A stretch of DNA of 64,000 bases from Anthopleura xanthogrammica. Lineage: Eukaryota; Cnidaria; Anthozoa; Actiniaria; Actiniidae. Positions within the stretch are counted from its first letter, which is position 1. Every line of letters begins with the position of its first letter. Positions 40,926 to 58,454 of this stretch are shown here, one piece after another. The position numbers were made by a program, and so were the translations under genes. The DNA lies in assembly GCA_964019055.1 (NCBI GenBank), contig OZ025206.1:16527291-16591290 (forward strand), read 5' to 3'. Under the pieces are notes generated by a model. It saw only the letters and a list, made by a program, of their open reading frames with translations. It did not search any database and was not told the DNA's origin.

Positions 40926-41505
40926 AACACTTCTACTTGAAATTCTAGTTTGTTCATGAAACGAGGGCCACAGGACAACAAGTGCTATCTTCACAAGAGA
41001 AGGACGACTCATGATCAAACGAGGAATTTAGATTTTAAAATTTTGTTATAAACCTAAAAAAAAAACTTACCTTCCACTCGCCCTAAGGCACAGTAGTAAC
41101 CCAACCTTGGTGCAATAAACTCTCCCTACCCTCTCCTCCCTCGGTAGTAACGTCTCTATGTGCAGGCTAACACACTGAGGTATGTGTCTTAGGAATGTAG
41201 TTTTGTCTAGGCTGATGTTGATACTAATTCACTTGCTGTCAAAATATTTACCAAACATGGTTTGAAGTTCGATGGTACGTCCAGGTTCCATGTCAAAACC
41301 TGGTTTCTCTGCACCATGGAATGTTAAGAATCCCTTGTTTGCTGCCCTCACGAAACCTTTCACCCCGAGTCCTTTTGTTTGATAGCATTTACGGTTAAAA
41401 CTCTTGCATTCTAAAACTCTTGAATTCCCTCGTCATCCCTTATTCCTTGTAGCTAAGGATGTTTGCTTGGTTCTTTCGCTTTTCGGGAGGAAATCAACTG
41501 AATAA

Positions 41506-41735
41506 AGAGTGGCGTAGCGGTAGTGCATTCCTCTCAAAAAAACTGCCGGGGGTCTCGGGCTCGATTCCTGGACCCCCATCACATGTGAGTAGAGTTTGTA
41601 TGTGTTCTCTCCGTTTATTCGAGAGTCAGTTCTCCAGGTTCTCTGGTTTTCCTCCCTGCAAAAACTATGACCCTAAATTCCAATTTGATATGTGAGTTGC
41701 CGTGCCCTGACTTTGAGATCAGCCGGTGAGAATTT
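41506..41735 (+). mobile_element. tRNA-derived SINE
   Basis: The head has an A-box-like GGCGTAGCGGTAGTGC and, about 45 bp on, a B-box GGCTCGATTCCTGG, the spacing of a pol III tRNA promoter. The body (GTGAGTAGAG, TTCTCC, GGTTTTCCTCCCTGCAAAAA, AATTCCAATTTG) recurs elsewhere in the window. It is not a functional tRNA because the cloverleaf stems do not close. Confidence 0.8.
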
Positions 41736-41879
41736 TTCCCTATCAAGGTATCAGTAAAATTTGATATCGGTTATCTGATTCTCCTTCCCCCTCTCCTCTC
41801 CACAATAATCAAAAGATCTAAACTGCAACTGAGTCTAGTTGCCTCAGTTAAAGAGCCACGCTGTGCAATCACAACCAAT

Positions 41880-41909
41880 GTACCCCCTCCTCCCCCCCCC
41901 CCCCCCCAA
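41880..41909. repeat. poly-C tract
   Basis: A run of about 18 C residues after CCCTCCTC. Comparable C or G tracts occur near 15700, 17090, 18970, 31170 and 60780. Confidence 0.9.
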
Positions 41910-42754
41910 ATACGTTTCGTTTAGAAATCTTTGCTTCAAGTCAAACACAAAATTATAAAGAAATGTTTACACAAGAGGTTTGTTTTGGAAAGAATTGTTT
42001 AACAAGGGAATTTGAATCCAACAGATCGTATGACGTGAATCAGATACCTGAAAGTAGGTTTTGTTATTATTATCGATTCCACTGGATAAGACTGTAAGAG
42101 TGGGCAGAACACTGAACAGCGGGAAGTTGAGGAAGTTTACATAAGTGATGTCCCGGTATTATCGGCATTATGCTATTAAACAAAAGACTCGATTTCATCG
42201 CGTAAAAAATATTTCCCAGGGTTCCTTTCTTTACTTCTTTTCTTCTTTATTTTTCTTTCCTCTTTTTGATTTATTCGCGATCATCAATCCATCTGTTCTT
42301 GTGTTATTTATTTCTTTCTTACTCCATTCCTTTTTCCATTGCCTTACTTTAAGCTTCTACAGTTAAGCGGTAAAGTAATAGTTTGTACATATGGATATAA
42401 CCATGAACCTCAAGTACAACCATCACTAAAAAACAACAATACCAAGAACACAAAGCGAAATTGTTAAACTGACTTGTTGATTGGCGGAAATCTCCTATAG
42501 ACGAATTCTACATGAAACATTAACAAGAATCAGTGATAAGGTAAAGAAGTTGAACTCAGACGCTTGATTGAAATGGCAAGCCGTTAGTTGGTGTTTAGGA
42601 CTGAAAAAAAACAATAACTAAAGTCGAGGCCTAGTGAGCTCATTCAAAATACGTGAAGTTTAAATCAAGTTTGGCTAATCCGTCTGAGAACGTTCCAGAC
42701 AGCTGAATAATAATAACAATAATATTACAAAGGTTGAACACCAGTGACAAGAGT

Positions 42755-45704
42755 ATGGTCTATTCAGTTCTAAACAAGCTGTTCAACTACGAAAAATGGG
42801 ATAACACTAATGATGAAGAAGAGCAACAAAATCTAACACAACCTTGTTCAGATGGTGAAGACGATAGCGAGGACGTATCAGTGAGCATAGGAACTTCGAC
42901 GGTAGGTCATTCAAAATTTATCAAATTTGGGACAAGCGAGAATTTGACTAAATCTCTAGCCGGACTCGTCTAAGCGAAGAATGGTTGACTAATCCCCAAC
43001 ATAATGGACTCAAAACCGGCGTTTCTTGGATGAGGAAAGTACTGAGCGGCTTTAACCGAATCAGAAATTAGTTAGAAAAAATCTGACAAGGAAACTACTT
43101 TGAGCTGCGTATAGTCGGTAAAAAATACATGTGTGAAATCCTTATGGTTTAGAGGTGAGTTAGCTGCATGAAACTTTTGTAAAATAAGGATAAGAATTAT
43201 TATCTTTTAACTTCGTTCTGATCTTGAATCGTTCTGATCGTTCTGAATTTCATTGAACATAATTATTATTGTTGATTCGGACTAACTCAAACGAATCTCT
43301 AGCGTCAGCGGACGTTCATTTATTCCTAGTTTTCCCCTTCTTTCCTCTCTCCTTACCGAAAAAACGAAAGAAATTCAACAACTTCCGTAAAAAAAAAGAG
43401 ACAGACAAGAAAAAGAAGAGAGTGTATTCCATTAGTTACTGATCGAAACTGACTGTGGCCATGTAGTTCTAACCTTTTAAATTATTGATATTTAATACTT
43501 TGATACGTGTTTTAATGAGATGTCGAAGTGTTTGTGAAAATTTAGCTTCGCGTCGGTTCAATGCAGGTGCCTAGCTTGAGGAATGAAGGTTCAAATAAAC
43601 CTGTATAAAGCGACCTCAACGTTTCACTGCAGGTGCCTAGCTTGAGGAATGAAGGCTCAAATAAAACTGTATAAAGCGACCTCCCTGGTTAACCCAGGTG
43701 TCCAAGGCTCCAAAATAAATATATTTGAACGAGTCCTCATAAACAAACGTGCATAAAGCGACCACTAACGTTCCCTAGCAAACATGATAACGCCTGTTGT
43801 AGCACAGGTGTCTGAGTAAAGAAAAAGAGGATGAAACATCACTTGGTGTTATATAAACAAAAAGTGGTGTCGTATAAAGCGATGGCATAGGTTCCATAGC
43901 AACAAATATGTTAATGCCTGTTGTAGCACAGGTGTCCAAGTTGAAAGAAAATGAGTCTCGACATCCTTCAATCATCCCCGCTGACTGGTGAAATATAAAC
44001 AATCTTATGTATGCCCACAGGCAGCCCAAGCAAACTTTCTGTGCATATTTTATAGGGTAATGTATGGGACTAGAATACAGATAAAAAAAATAAAATCTTT
44101 CACTCAACATCTTTCTTTAAAACTTGCTTCAATCACTGTTTGTACCTCATTCGGTATTATGGCGAAGTTTCATCGCGATTTGAGGCCGTTAAGTGTGCCA
44201 TAATACCGAATGAGGTACAAACAGTGATTGAAGCAAGTTTTAAAGAAAGATGTTGAGTGAAAGATTTTATTTTTTTATTTGTATCCTAGCCCCATACATT
44301 ACCCTATAAAGCATGCACGGAAAGTTTGCTTGGGCTGCCTGTGGTATGCCGTACTACGACCAGTAATGTTTCGCACATCGGGACAATTACCTTACACTTT
44401 TGTCAGCGAGTGCTTACAAGATGATACGAAAGTCTTTAATCAACACGCTTTCTAAAACCAGCTTGAGCACAAGCCGCGGCTTAATTAACAGAAAATACTA
44501 AAGAAACTATCTAAAATTCCTCTACAGAAAAGATATGATTTACTCTTCTTCTTTAAACAACTTTATCAGCTTTGGAAGAAGTATTTTCAAATTATCTTCT
44601 CATTCCTAAATGCTTCAAGAACAATGATCATAGTAAATCACAAGTCCCGTCTAATCTATGCGATTTAAGTGTGTATTGTGTTATTAATACTTGATGTGGG
44701 CAATCTTAATTGGATGTAGTTTTTCGATTGCTCTGTAAATGACTTCACTCATCCTCCACGCGAGTTCACGACGAAATACAGCTACGAACCGCAACTCTAA
44801 CCAACCTACTATTTGGGTAAAAAAAAAATTGAAATACACGGGATCGTAGATAATGCAGATTGAAGCTTAGGTTAACGAAATAACGGCCAAAGTATTTCTA
44901 TTCGGCGATTCTTTGCAATTGTTTGATGGACAGGTTAGTTATAACTTAGAAAACACTATTGTTTAGGCCTCATTAGATTGACTCAAAACACAGCTATCAT
45001 TCTTAGTTTGTTGTGATTCTAGTGGTATAGGGATTAAAATATATAGAAAGGTGAAAATAACTTTCTAATTGCTTGCAAGCTGCTGCCCAGATATCTTGTG
45101 TTAGTCCAAAGGAGTCACATGATTATCAGTTCAAACCAGATATTTTTTGTTGTTGTTTTTTCTCTAGGAGACTGAATCAGAAATGATGAGATGCAAGCTG
45201 CGGCCAACGAGTGGAAGAATCTATTTCTTTCGACCATCTCTATTGAATCTCATGTTTCTTCTGATTTTCATATTCATGGTTTACCACTGGATTTTCTCCA
45301 AGCTTGATAAGATTCAAAATCTTCGGCGTAGAAGGCCGATAGAGGATGCATTCAATCTTAGAATCTCGCTATTCATGTCAGGTCAGGGAAGGAATTCAAA
45401 CTTCACGGTGTTTAGGAGACAAGCCCTTGAGAAACGAGTTGGGGATTTTTCTTGTTCTACGTCGATACATCGAAGCAAGTGTGCGTTCCATGTTGACAAT
45501 CTCACTCAAGCGACACAGATATGTCAAGTATATGGTGAAGCTTGTAAGGGATTTGTTTTGACGAAGGAACAAGGAGGTTTGGTGATTTATCTGAAGCACG
45601 ATGTCACGAGAGTGCATAAGAGCAACGATTCTGCACTTTTTGTCAGAACATGTTTCGTACCAAAAGAAGGATTTGAATTGATGACTGCGCTGGATCTGAC
45701 CTGA
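42755..45704 (+). CDS. probable type II membrane protein with PAN/apple-like cysteine domain
   Basis: Proposed two-exon gene: 42755-42901 (donor GTAGGT) and 45168-45704 (acceptor after a 20-base T-rich tract), both phase 0, giving 227 aa. An acidic, Ser-rich cytosolic tail (DEEEQQNL, DGEDDSEDVS) is followed by a basic stretch, one membrane segment (LLNLMFLLIFIFMVYHWIF), a basic stem and a lumenal domain with five cysteines. The pattern CAFHVDNLTQATQIC, then CKGFVL, then VIYLK resembles apple/PAN or glycosyltransferase-stem modules, but no family was recognised. If the first exon is wrong, 45183-45704 (173 aa) still forms a type II protein. Function unknown. Confidence 0.5.
43555..43945. repeat. 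diverged tandem repeat with CAGGTGTCC and ATAAAGCGAC motifs
   Basis: At least five units of about 65-125 bp each contain a variant of CAGGTGYCYAG and end in ATAAAGCGACC or ATAAAGCGATG. The first two units are nearly identical (GGTGCCTAGCTTGAGGAATG), and later ones are diverged. It lies in the intron of the proposed type II gene. Confidence 0.7.
44010..44348. mobile_element. long near-perfect palindrome (foldback MITE)
   Basis: The left arm 44010-44163 and right arm 44197-44348 are inverted copies with a 33-nt loop. The inner 80 bp or so (CACTCAACATCTTTC through ATTCGGTATTATGGC) are identical, and the outer parts are roughly 90% identical by eye. The ends are TATGCCCACAGGCAGCCC and GGGCTGCCTGTGGTATGCC. 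A transcript through it would fold into a hairpin of about 150 bp. Confidence 0.92.
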
Positions 45705-47342
45705 CTTGATTAACAACACAGTATCTTTGATGCTTGAGCAGAAAAAGTTTAACTAAAGATTTTCGTGCACTTCTAGAAATTTGTTGGGAATATGTTGACC
45801 GATTAGGAATGGTTTGGACGCGGAGACAAAAGAAAGACAATACAAGGAAGGATAAAAGAAAAATATGAATTAATGAAAAAGGAAAGGAAAGAACCTTTAT
45901 CATTGGTGAAATTAAAAACACACACGTGTATACAGTCCTGGAAAATTTGTTGAGAACATTTTGAAAGGCTGGCACCGGATCGGCTCTTTTTCTAGCTGAA
46001 TGGAGCACAACTGAGATCGCAAGCCTGCAAACATCGTCTTGCTACGGTCAAGTAGGGCTTGAAACCATTATAGTGCTATGGGACAATTAAATACGGCTCT
46101 TTCAAAAAAAAATGGTGACGGTTTTGTTGCTTGTTCGCATGTTGCATACCAAGTCCGAAATGCAGTATGGGTGATGTGTATTTAAGCAGCAGAAGGTCAC
46201 AACAATATGGGATCTCCCCAAACTTTGTCTGCAGGGTTTTCCAGCTGGTTTTCGTCTGTGCTAACATTATTTACACATGAGTGAGTGTTCAGTACATCCT
46301 CCTCTAGTTTCCAGAGAGCTATGGTTCACATGACTCAATACAAGCTGACCTTAGCTGTAGACCTTAGCTGTATTCGTTACATGAATTGATAGAGGAAAAT
46401 ACACACAGTTGAATGTATTTGTAGTATCAGTCATTTTAGAAAGGTATAAACTAACTAGTTCGCACTCAAAGCAAAGTCAACTTCAACTCGGAGTAAAACT
46501 GAACTTCTATAACGGATATAATATTGGGGTACAACTTGCATGCATAAGAAAAGTCTTCAATTTTTCGTTGAGAAAACTCAGTCGATCTTTGTACAGACGT
46601 TAATAAAGAAAGAGAAAATTAAACATGCAAAGATTTAATATCGACGCGAAATCAGAAGCAATATCGATTAGTTCGCAAAGTAAATAAAATAACAAAAATA
46701 ATTATGTGATACTAATCAAAATTTCACTAATTATCTATGATAAATCAGACATGTTGAGAGAGTTGTCTTAGTATGAATCGCTACAAGGAAAGCGATGTAA
46801 GTGATTGTGCTGAGAATGCGCCATGTTATACTGCTGTGATCGTGGGCACTCACTCAGACCCCCCGTATCGTTTGTGAATCAAGTACTTTGTTGATTCTCT
46901 TCTGTGCCGTTTGATGGTTTTTCTCCCTTGGTAACTATCATTGTAGTTATCTTATGGAATAGCGGTGTCCCCGCCATTAAAAACATAATGAAAACGAATA
47001 AATTAATCAATGGTCAATGAAATAAAATTAATTAAAGAATCTCGCATTGCCAAGGGGAAAACAACGCCTGAAATAAGAATGAATGATTTTCTGTTGTTGT
47101 TTTCACACTGCAGAAGAAATTTTTCAGTTTCGAGGTTTTTCCCCCCGGTTTTCCTCCCTCCGCAGAAAATAAACTTCTAAATTCCAATTGGAATTCAGTG
47201 GATGATGAGCTGTTAAATCCCATTCATTTATTTCTATTTTTAGTATGAAGATAGAATCATCCAAATTAAGGCTTAACGACTCGACCATGTTTGGGCCTTT
47301 GTCATGAAACACTGAAAACTACGATCCTCTGGTTTTGTATAA
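45705..47342. other. intergenic
   Basis: Holds a partial SINE-body match at about 47135-47225 (GGTTTTCCTCCCTCCGCAG, AAATTCCAATTGGAATTCAG). No exon was recognised. Confidence 0.5.
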
Positions 47343-47348
47343 TTTATT
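47343..47348 (-). terminator. candidate polyadenylation signal for CFAP141
   Basis: AATAAA on the minus strand, 57 nt after the CFAP141 stop codon. Confidence 0.5.
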
Positions 47349-47404
47349 TTTTATGATAAATCTTGATAAGCTAATTGAAATAATTTATACTACATTTCTA
47401 CGGG

Positions 47405-49167
47405 TTATACACGTTTGATATAGAAGGTTTTCCCAATAGCTTTCAGTTCTCGTTCCTGTTGTATTCTCTCTTCTTCAAATTGTTTTTTCAACATTGCTCT
47501 ACGAACCTAAGAAAAAGAAAATAGTTTTGGAAAGTGTAATTAATCTCGTAGTATTCAATAAACAGGTGCTTGGAGTGAAACAAAAAGTTTGGTCTGAACA
47601 CACACTAGGCCAGATGACTTAGTTATGCGCCTCAGCGAGTGCCGTTAGCCAATCAGAATATATATTCACCACTTTCCATACATTGGTTCACTAGTCAAAC
47701 ACAAAGCATTCAGTCGAGGCCGCAAGGTTCAAATTTGAATAATCCTTAGAAAGTACCTTGCAGCCTCGATTGAATGCTTTGTCTGTGACCAATGAACCAA
47801 TGTATGTGCCAAAGGGGGAATCCCTTGGGGAGGGGAGGGAAAATTTGCCTCTTTTTGGGATATTCCAAGTTCTGACGCATCATCCCTTACCATAAGAATT
47901 AATAACAAGGATGTTGCTGACATGATGGTTGACATAGCTAGTCAAATCTCTTGTTCACGTCACCCAACATGTTATTACCTCAAGACACTCTTACGCCGGT
48001 TTTGAAAGATTTCTAAACCAACTTCCCATTTTTTTATGAAAAGAAATAACAACTAAAATACATAAATTTCAGAGTGACAAATAAGACTTACCAGAACTAG
48101 TTCTTTGTTTCTACATTTCATTTCTTCTTTCACTGATACTGATTCATTCTTTGCTCGACGCTTTTCACTTTTCTGTCAAAAAATACATAAGTCAAATATG
48201 AGCGAAAACATTCAGCTAGGGATGGAGGGTTTTAGGGCCACATCACGTTAAAGCATTACGAAAGAAAAAGACCGAAACATTTATGTTCTTTTCGAAATTT
48301 CATGTGCGTCCCACTACTCACAACGACAAATGCTAAGGACCCCAGTTTGTGCAGAAAGGAAGGTCCTACATATCATGTTCTATAATTCGCAGTTCCTGGG
48401 GTCTTCCAGCATTGAGCAAAGGTTTTTCTTACTTACTTCGTCTAAATTGGACAGCCAAATAGATCTTTTAAATTCTTGAGCCACCCTGGAATAAAATGTA
48501 AGAAAAACAATAATGTTTAAGTTTTTTGCTATTTGAATGTTTGCACAATTTTTTTAGCAACATCACAGGAAGATGTTTCAACTTGACTTCGTCTTGCAAA
48601 TTTTTATTAATTTACTTACAAGTTTTCTTCGTTTACTCTTGAATCAATCAATACATCCATCTGCAAAACAGACAAACCGTGGTTATTATTTTATAGTAAA
48701 CAAGGATCGCAATGAATTGGTCTTCAACAGTGCAATCAAGTATCATTATGCTGGGATTATCAGAACAATTTTTCAACCAAACTTGGAGACACTAATTAAA
48801 ATAAGCAAAAATCTTGCATCAAACAGATGAAAAAACTTGAAAATTCAAAGGCTGAGAACTTAATTATATTCCTAAGACTTCAACAGGATGAATACATCAA
48901 TAAAATATGAATGAAGTAACCTGTCTGGTCGTAAAAGACAACCAAGAACGAAAAACATTGTTGGACTTCTTGAACAACCACCGTCATTTTTTGAACTTAA
49001 CTTCCCTTTTCAACTTAGATAAAACAAACTAAAGTAATTGTAGAGTAAACAAACTGATAACTCACCTGTATTCTAGTGTTTTGGTCTGTCAAAGCTTTTC
49101 GTAGCATCTTAGTATTCGGGTTGACTACTTCGTATCGGTAACTTGTCGTCAGCAAACGTTCTGCCAT
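47405..49167 (-). CDS. CFAP141: cilia- and flagella-associated protein 141 homologue
   Basis: Five exons close in phase to 124 aa: 49066-49167, 48620-48660, 48437-48485, 48092-48172, 47405-47506. The start MAERLLTTSYRYEVVNPNTK was chosen because it is the first ATG in frame with the downstream chain near a GTGAGT donor. The C-terminal helix VRRAMLKKQFEEERIQQERE and the ending LKAIGKTFYIKRV match human CFAP141/C1orf189 (recalled ending MGKAFYVERF). The middle is charged and helical with a KRSIWLSNL core. CFAP141 is a microtubule inner protein of ciliary doublets. It lies 1.2 kb downstream of RNF32 on the same strand. The N-terminus is less certain than the C-terminus. Confidence 0.82.
47677..47806. 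mobile_element. MITE in CFAP141 intron
   Basis: CATACATTGGTTCACTAGTC at the left and TGACCAATGAACCAATGTATG at the right are inverted copies, continuing through AAAGCATTCAGTCGAGGC and GCCTCGATTGAATGCTTTG. Another copy starts at 63929. Confidence 0.85.
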
Positions 49168-50389
49168 TTTTACGATGAAAAAGTATCCAAAAATCTCTTT
49201 CGAAGTTTTTATCTTGAACGTATTTGTCTTAACGTCTTGTCGTTTAGAAACATTTGAGGCTTTGAGTAGAGTCTCATTAACAAGTTTATAAACTTCTAGT
49301 GTGGTTACCATGGGAACGGTAAACAATGTCATGGTAATAAGCCGACAACAAAGGGAGAGTAATTATATTAAGTGATGTATTATTGGTTGGCAAACAATAC
49401 GAATTTTATAGTGTAGTTCTCATTGGTTGTCTTGTTCGTTCTAATACCAAAACACACAAGCTCACGTTCTATGAAGAAGAGACGGTTATAACCTTGGTGT
49501 CGTTGGCTTTATAGAATCCCCTTGTTGTGCGAGGAGAGCACTTGTTAAAAAATGAACATGTTCTTTAATGGATTGTCTATTTATGATTACAATTTGACTT
49601 CTACTAGAGTCTGTAGACATTCTACAAAATCGCACATTCATTCTAAAATTCAGTAATGTCAATATTCTTCTTGCTTGTCTCACAGCATCTTTTCGTAGAG
49701 ATCAGTGGCCTCATTCTTACGAATGCCATTTGATTTTTATACAGCCAAATAAAGATTAGTATTTTATTGATCGATATACAGGATACACATTCCGTTCGTT
49801 TCGATCCATGCAGGGGAATGGACAATGGTGACGTCAACATAAGGTCTTCTTACAGTACGTTGATCGACATACACGAATGACGTCATCATACGGTCTTCTT
49901 ACAGTACGCTGATCCAAATACAGGACACACATGCCGTGAGTGATGTCATCATTAGACCTTCTTACAGTACGTTTATCAACATACATGAGTGACGTCATCA
50001 TAAGATCTTCTGGCAGTACGTTGATCGTCAGGTAGATAGAAATGAGTGGCGTTATCATAAAGTCTTCTTACAGTACGTTGATCGACATACATAAGTGACG
50101 TCATCATAAGGTCCTCTTACAGTACTTTGATCGACACATGAGTGACGTCATCATAAGGTCTTCTTACAGTACGTTGATCGACATACATAAGTGACGTCAT
50201 CATAAGGTCTTCTTACAGTACTTTGATCGACACATGAGTGACGTCATTATAAGGTCTTCTTACAGTACTTTGATCGACACATGAGTGACGTCATTATAAG
50301 GTCTTCTTACAGTACGTTGATCGACATACATAAGTGACGTCATCATAAGGTCTTCTTACAGTACTTTGATCGACACATGAGTGACGTCA

Positions 50390-55730
<5,341 letters not shown>

Positions 55731-56121
55731 TTTATAGCTGTAAATAACTGGCTAATATTCCCAAATCTTTGACATTCTAATTGGTATCCTTGTCAACTAT
55801 TCCGCCATCTTGAAAAACCCGCGCATTGCATCTCAGCCACAGGGATACCAAGATTAGTTTTAGTGAATATTTTGAAAATCATGAAAGTAAAAAGTTTTCG
55901 TCCTTCCTACATTTCAAAATCCTTCCTTCCTACAAGGAATGATTTTGAAATACTGATCAACATTCATATAAATGCCATATGAAGATTGATTATTTTATTT
56001 TCTAAAAAGTTCCTAAACATTTACTAAAACCAAGCTTGGGCTTCCTGTGCCTTTGCGCGCAATCACTAAGCGCGCACATCAACCACTGACCAAATGGAAT
56101 GAGTCTTCGAACAAATCGAAG
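55731..56121. promoter_or_regulatory. bidirectional promoter interval between RNF32 and translin
   Basis: Only 391 bp separate the two divergent start codons. YY1-type motifs occur in both orientations: CCGCCATCTTG at 55802-55812 and AAGATGGCGG overlapping the translin start codon at 56120. Short ATGGCGG motifs at start sites are typical of YY1-controlled housekeeping promoters. No TATA box was identified. Confidence 0.55.
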
Positions 56122-58306
56122 ATGGCGGACGGAGCGAGTCAAAGTGAGGGTGAAGGAGTTTCATCCATGTTTTCAGAAATACAAGGATATTTTTCAAGTG
56201 ACCAAGAAATCAGGGAGGTAAATAAGTAGGAATATTTATTTTCCTTGTGTATTTCTTACTTATATTCTTTGAAATGATTTTTTGGGATCAGAATTCGCGT
56301 TCATGCGCAAATCAAACTGCACGATGCACATTGGTATAAGCTTATGGGAGGCAATGTTTTTATTTACTTAGGAAATTAGAGTTGCTGTTCGTAGCCTGGA
56401 ACAAACAGCCAGAGAAGTTCTTGCAGTGATGCAAGGGGCTCATCAAAACCCTAGTGCAGAAGGTAGGTAATTTGATGCATGCACGTGGTTGCAAGTGTAG
56501 ATGAGAGGTCCGATGAGAACTAGTGGCTCATTCTGAGCAGCCCACGTCACCCGTGCTTCCAAACAACTTATCATGCACCTTGGTCTTGCAAAATTACATA
56601 TGACTCCTTCGTTAGACTTCTCTGTATCTGTATTCTCATGGACCACCTTTTGAGAGGTTCAAGAAGTCGTAAACCTCCACATCTTTCTCTCCTCTAGCTC
56701 CCCCAGCATGTTGACCACACAAAAGAGTCGGAAGCTACCCAGTTTTCCAAATTAGATTATAGCAAATAGGTGTCGAGGATTTCCCTGATTTGATGCATCA
56801 GAATTTGAAGGTGACTCTTGATTTTCTTTTTATTGATAACCAAAAAGCTTTGACAAAAATATGCACCAAAAGTAGGGAAAAACTGAAAGATGTTAAGATG
56901 CAGTATGCTGAATTAGAGAAAAAGATACCCAAAGGCCAATATTACAGGTAGGAATTACACGGTTTGTTTTTCCCTTTCAATAATAAACAATATATCAAAA
57001 AAAAAATTGACCTTTCAAAGTTATTTTCTTCGTATATTTTCCAAATAGATATTGTGACCACTGGCGATTTGTCAACCAAAGATTAACTTTTCTAGCAGCA
57101 TTTGTCATCTATCTTGAACAAGAAAAACTAATAACGAGGGAGGAGCTGACAACAATGCTTGGAGGTAAAAATGCAAGAAAATGACTTGCAACGGCGTTGC
57201 GACACAAGTTGCAAGAGGGTTTACACGGTGCAATGGAAACAAAATCGTTGCCAAAAGTAGAAACGAATTCTACTTTTCGCAAAGATTGCTGCAACTTGTC
57301 TCGCAACACTTTTTTAACTTGCACTGTAGGTTGCACTCGGCAACGCTCCATGTAACTTGTGTCACAACGCCCTTGCGAGACACAGAAGGAATTACTTTTG
57401 AATAAACCTGTGAACCAGGAAACCAAAAGCGCAACGTGCGAAGAAAAGATACTCAGGTTTCTTTCCTTCCCGCCTTGCGTCTATAATGCGTTCTTTGTTC
57501 ACAATGTCCTGAAATAAAGGTCGCAGAGTTTTAGAGTGATCCCATTTAAAAGGTCAGAATCTGAAATGAATCTTGCGGGGCTTAATGTCGAATTCTTCTT
57601 ACAGAGTCCGTTTGTAGAAACCGAACGTCTGGCTAATGAAAAATTATGCGCGATTCTTAATGGTGGCGTAAGTTTAAAAACAATTATTATAACTATGGTG
57701 TCGCATGTTTAGTTCAACAGAAGCAGGATCAAGGTTTTTTCATTGATTTAGATGATTATTTGATGGGAATCCTTCAACTTGCGGGAGAACTGGTAAGTCA
57801 CCTGTCTCGTGTTTTACCCTGCTAAAAAATCTAATATTACCGTCCTTTTCCTTGTTTTCTAGTAAAATATGAATTCACGCTCGAAACACATTTACGCTGG
57901 AAGTAGATAGGAAAAACAAACTCTACAGTACTTTATGCTGTACTGTACTTTATGCAGCATAAATTACTGTATTGCTTCGCGCTTAAGAGAGCTACCTCAT
58001 ATTCTCTTGTTTCGCACTGGAATAAAAACTCACTCGGCTCTCTAACTATTAGTTTATTCTTGTTTCTTTCAGTCTCGTCTTGCAGTGAACAGTGTAACAG
58101 CGAAGGACTACAACAAACCCTTACGAATAGCCCACTTCTTGTCCGAGCTCGATGCAGGGTTTCGTCTGTTGAATCTAAAGAATGATAGCTTACGAAAAAG
58201 ATTTGATGGACTCAAGTACGACCTTAAAAAGGCTGAGGAAGTCGTGTATGACCTTTCCATTCGAGGACTGAAACCTACGGAAGACGTTGCTAAGGCTGAA
58301 GATTAA
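56122..58306 (+). CDS. TSN: translin, RNA/ssDNA-binding octamer subunit (C3PO)
   Basis: Six exons close in phase to 238 aa (human 228): 56122-56217, 56372-56462, 56848-56947, 57049-57164, 57713-57792, 58073-58306. Recognisable blocks are MFSEIQGYFSSDQEIRE, RSLEQTAREVL, the YCDHWRFVNQRLTFLAAFV core, FFIDLDDYLMGIL, and LNLKNDSLRKRFDGLKYD then EEVVYDLSIRG. The C-terminal helices are nearly identical to vertebrate translin. Translin forms a ring with TRAX (C3PO), which removes siRNA passenger strands and processes tRNA leaders. The acceptor of exon 5 was fixed by phase at 57713. The gene is head-to-head with RNF32, and its 3' UTR looks extremely short. Confidence 0.96.
57180..57385. mobile_element. 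inverted-repeat element in translin intron
   Basis: TTGCAACGGCGTTGCGACAC and AAGTTGCAAG at the left mirror GTAACTTGTGTCACAACGCC and CTTGCGA at the right, with TAGAAACGAATTCTACTTTT as a small central palindrome. It resembles the TTGCAAC-type family in motif content. Confidence 0.65.
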
Positions 58307-58309
58307 CTA

Positions 58310-58315
58310 AATAAA
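58310..58315 (+). terminator. candidate polyadenylation signal for translin
   Basis: AATAAA begins only three nucleotides after the translin TAA stop codon and is the nearest signal. Confidence 0.5.
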
Positions 58316-58454
58316 GATTTCTTTTGTTTATGGCTTTTGTCTTCTAGCAACGCCGCAGGTACATCCGATTGTAGCGCAGTTCGAAGCTTGGGATTTTGAT
58401 ACAGCAAAATACTTAAAAAGCTAAGAACACCTTCAAATGTTATCTAAACCCAGA

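Noticed and set aside
41506..41580. tRNA gene
   Set aside because: A and B boxes are present, but acceptor and anticodon stems do not pair, and the same head-body unit recurs; it is a SINE.
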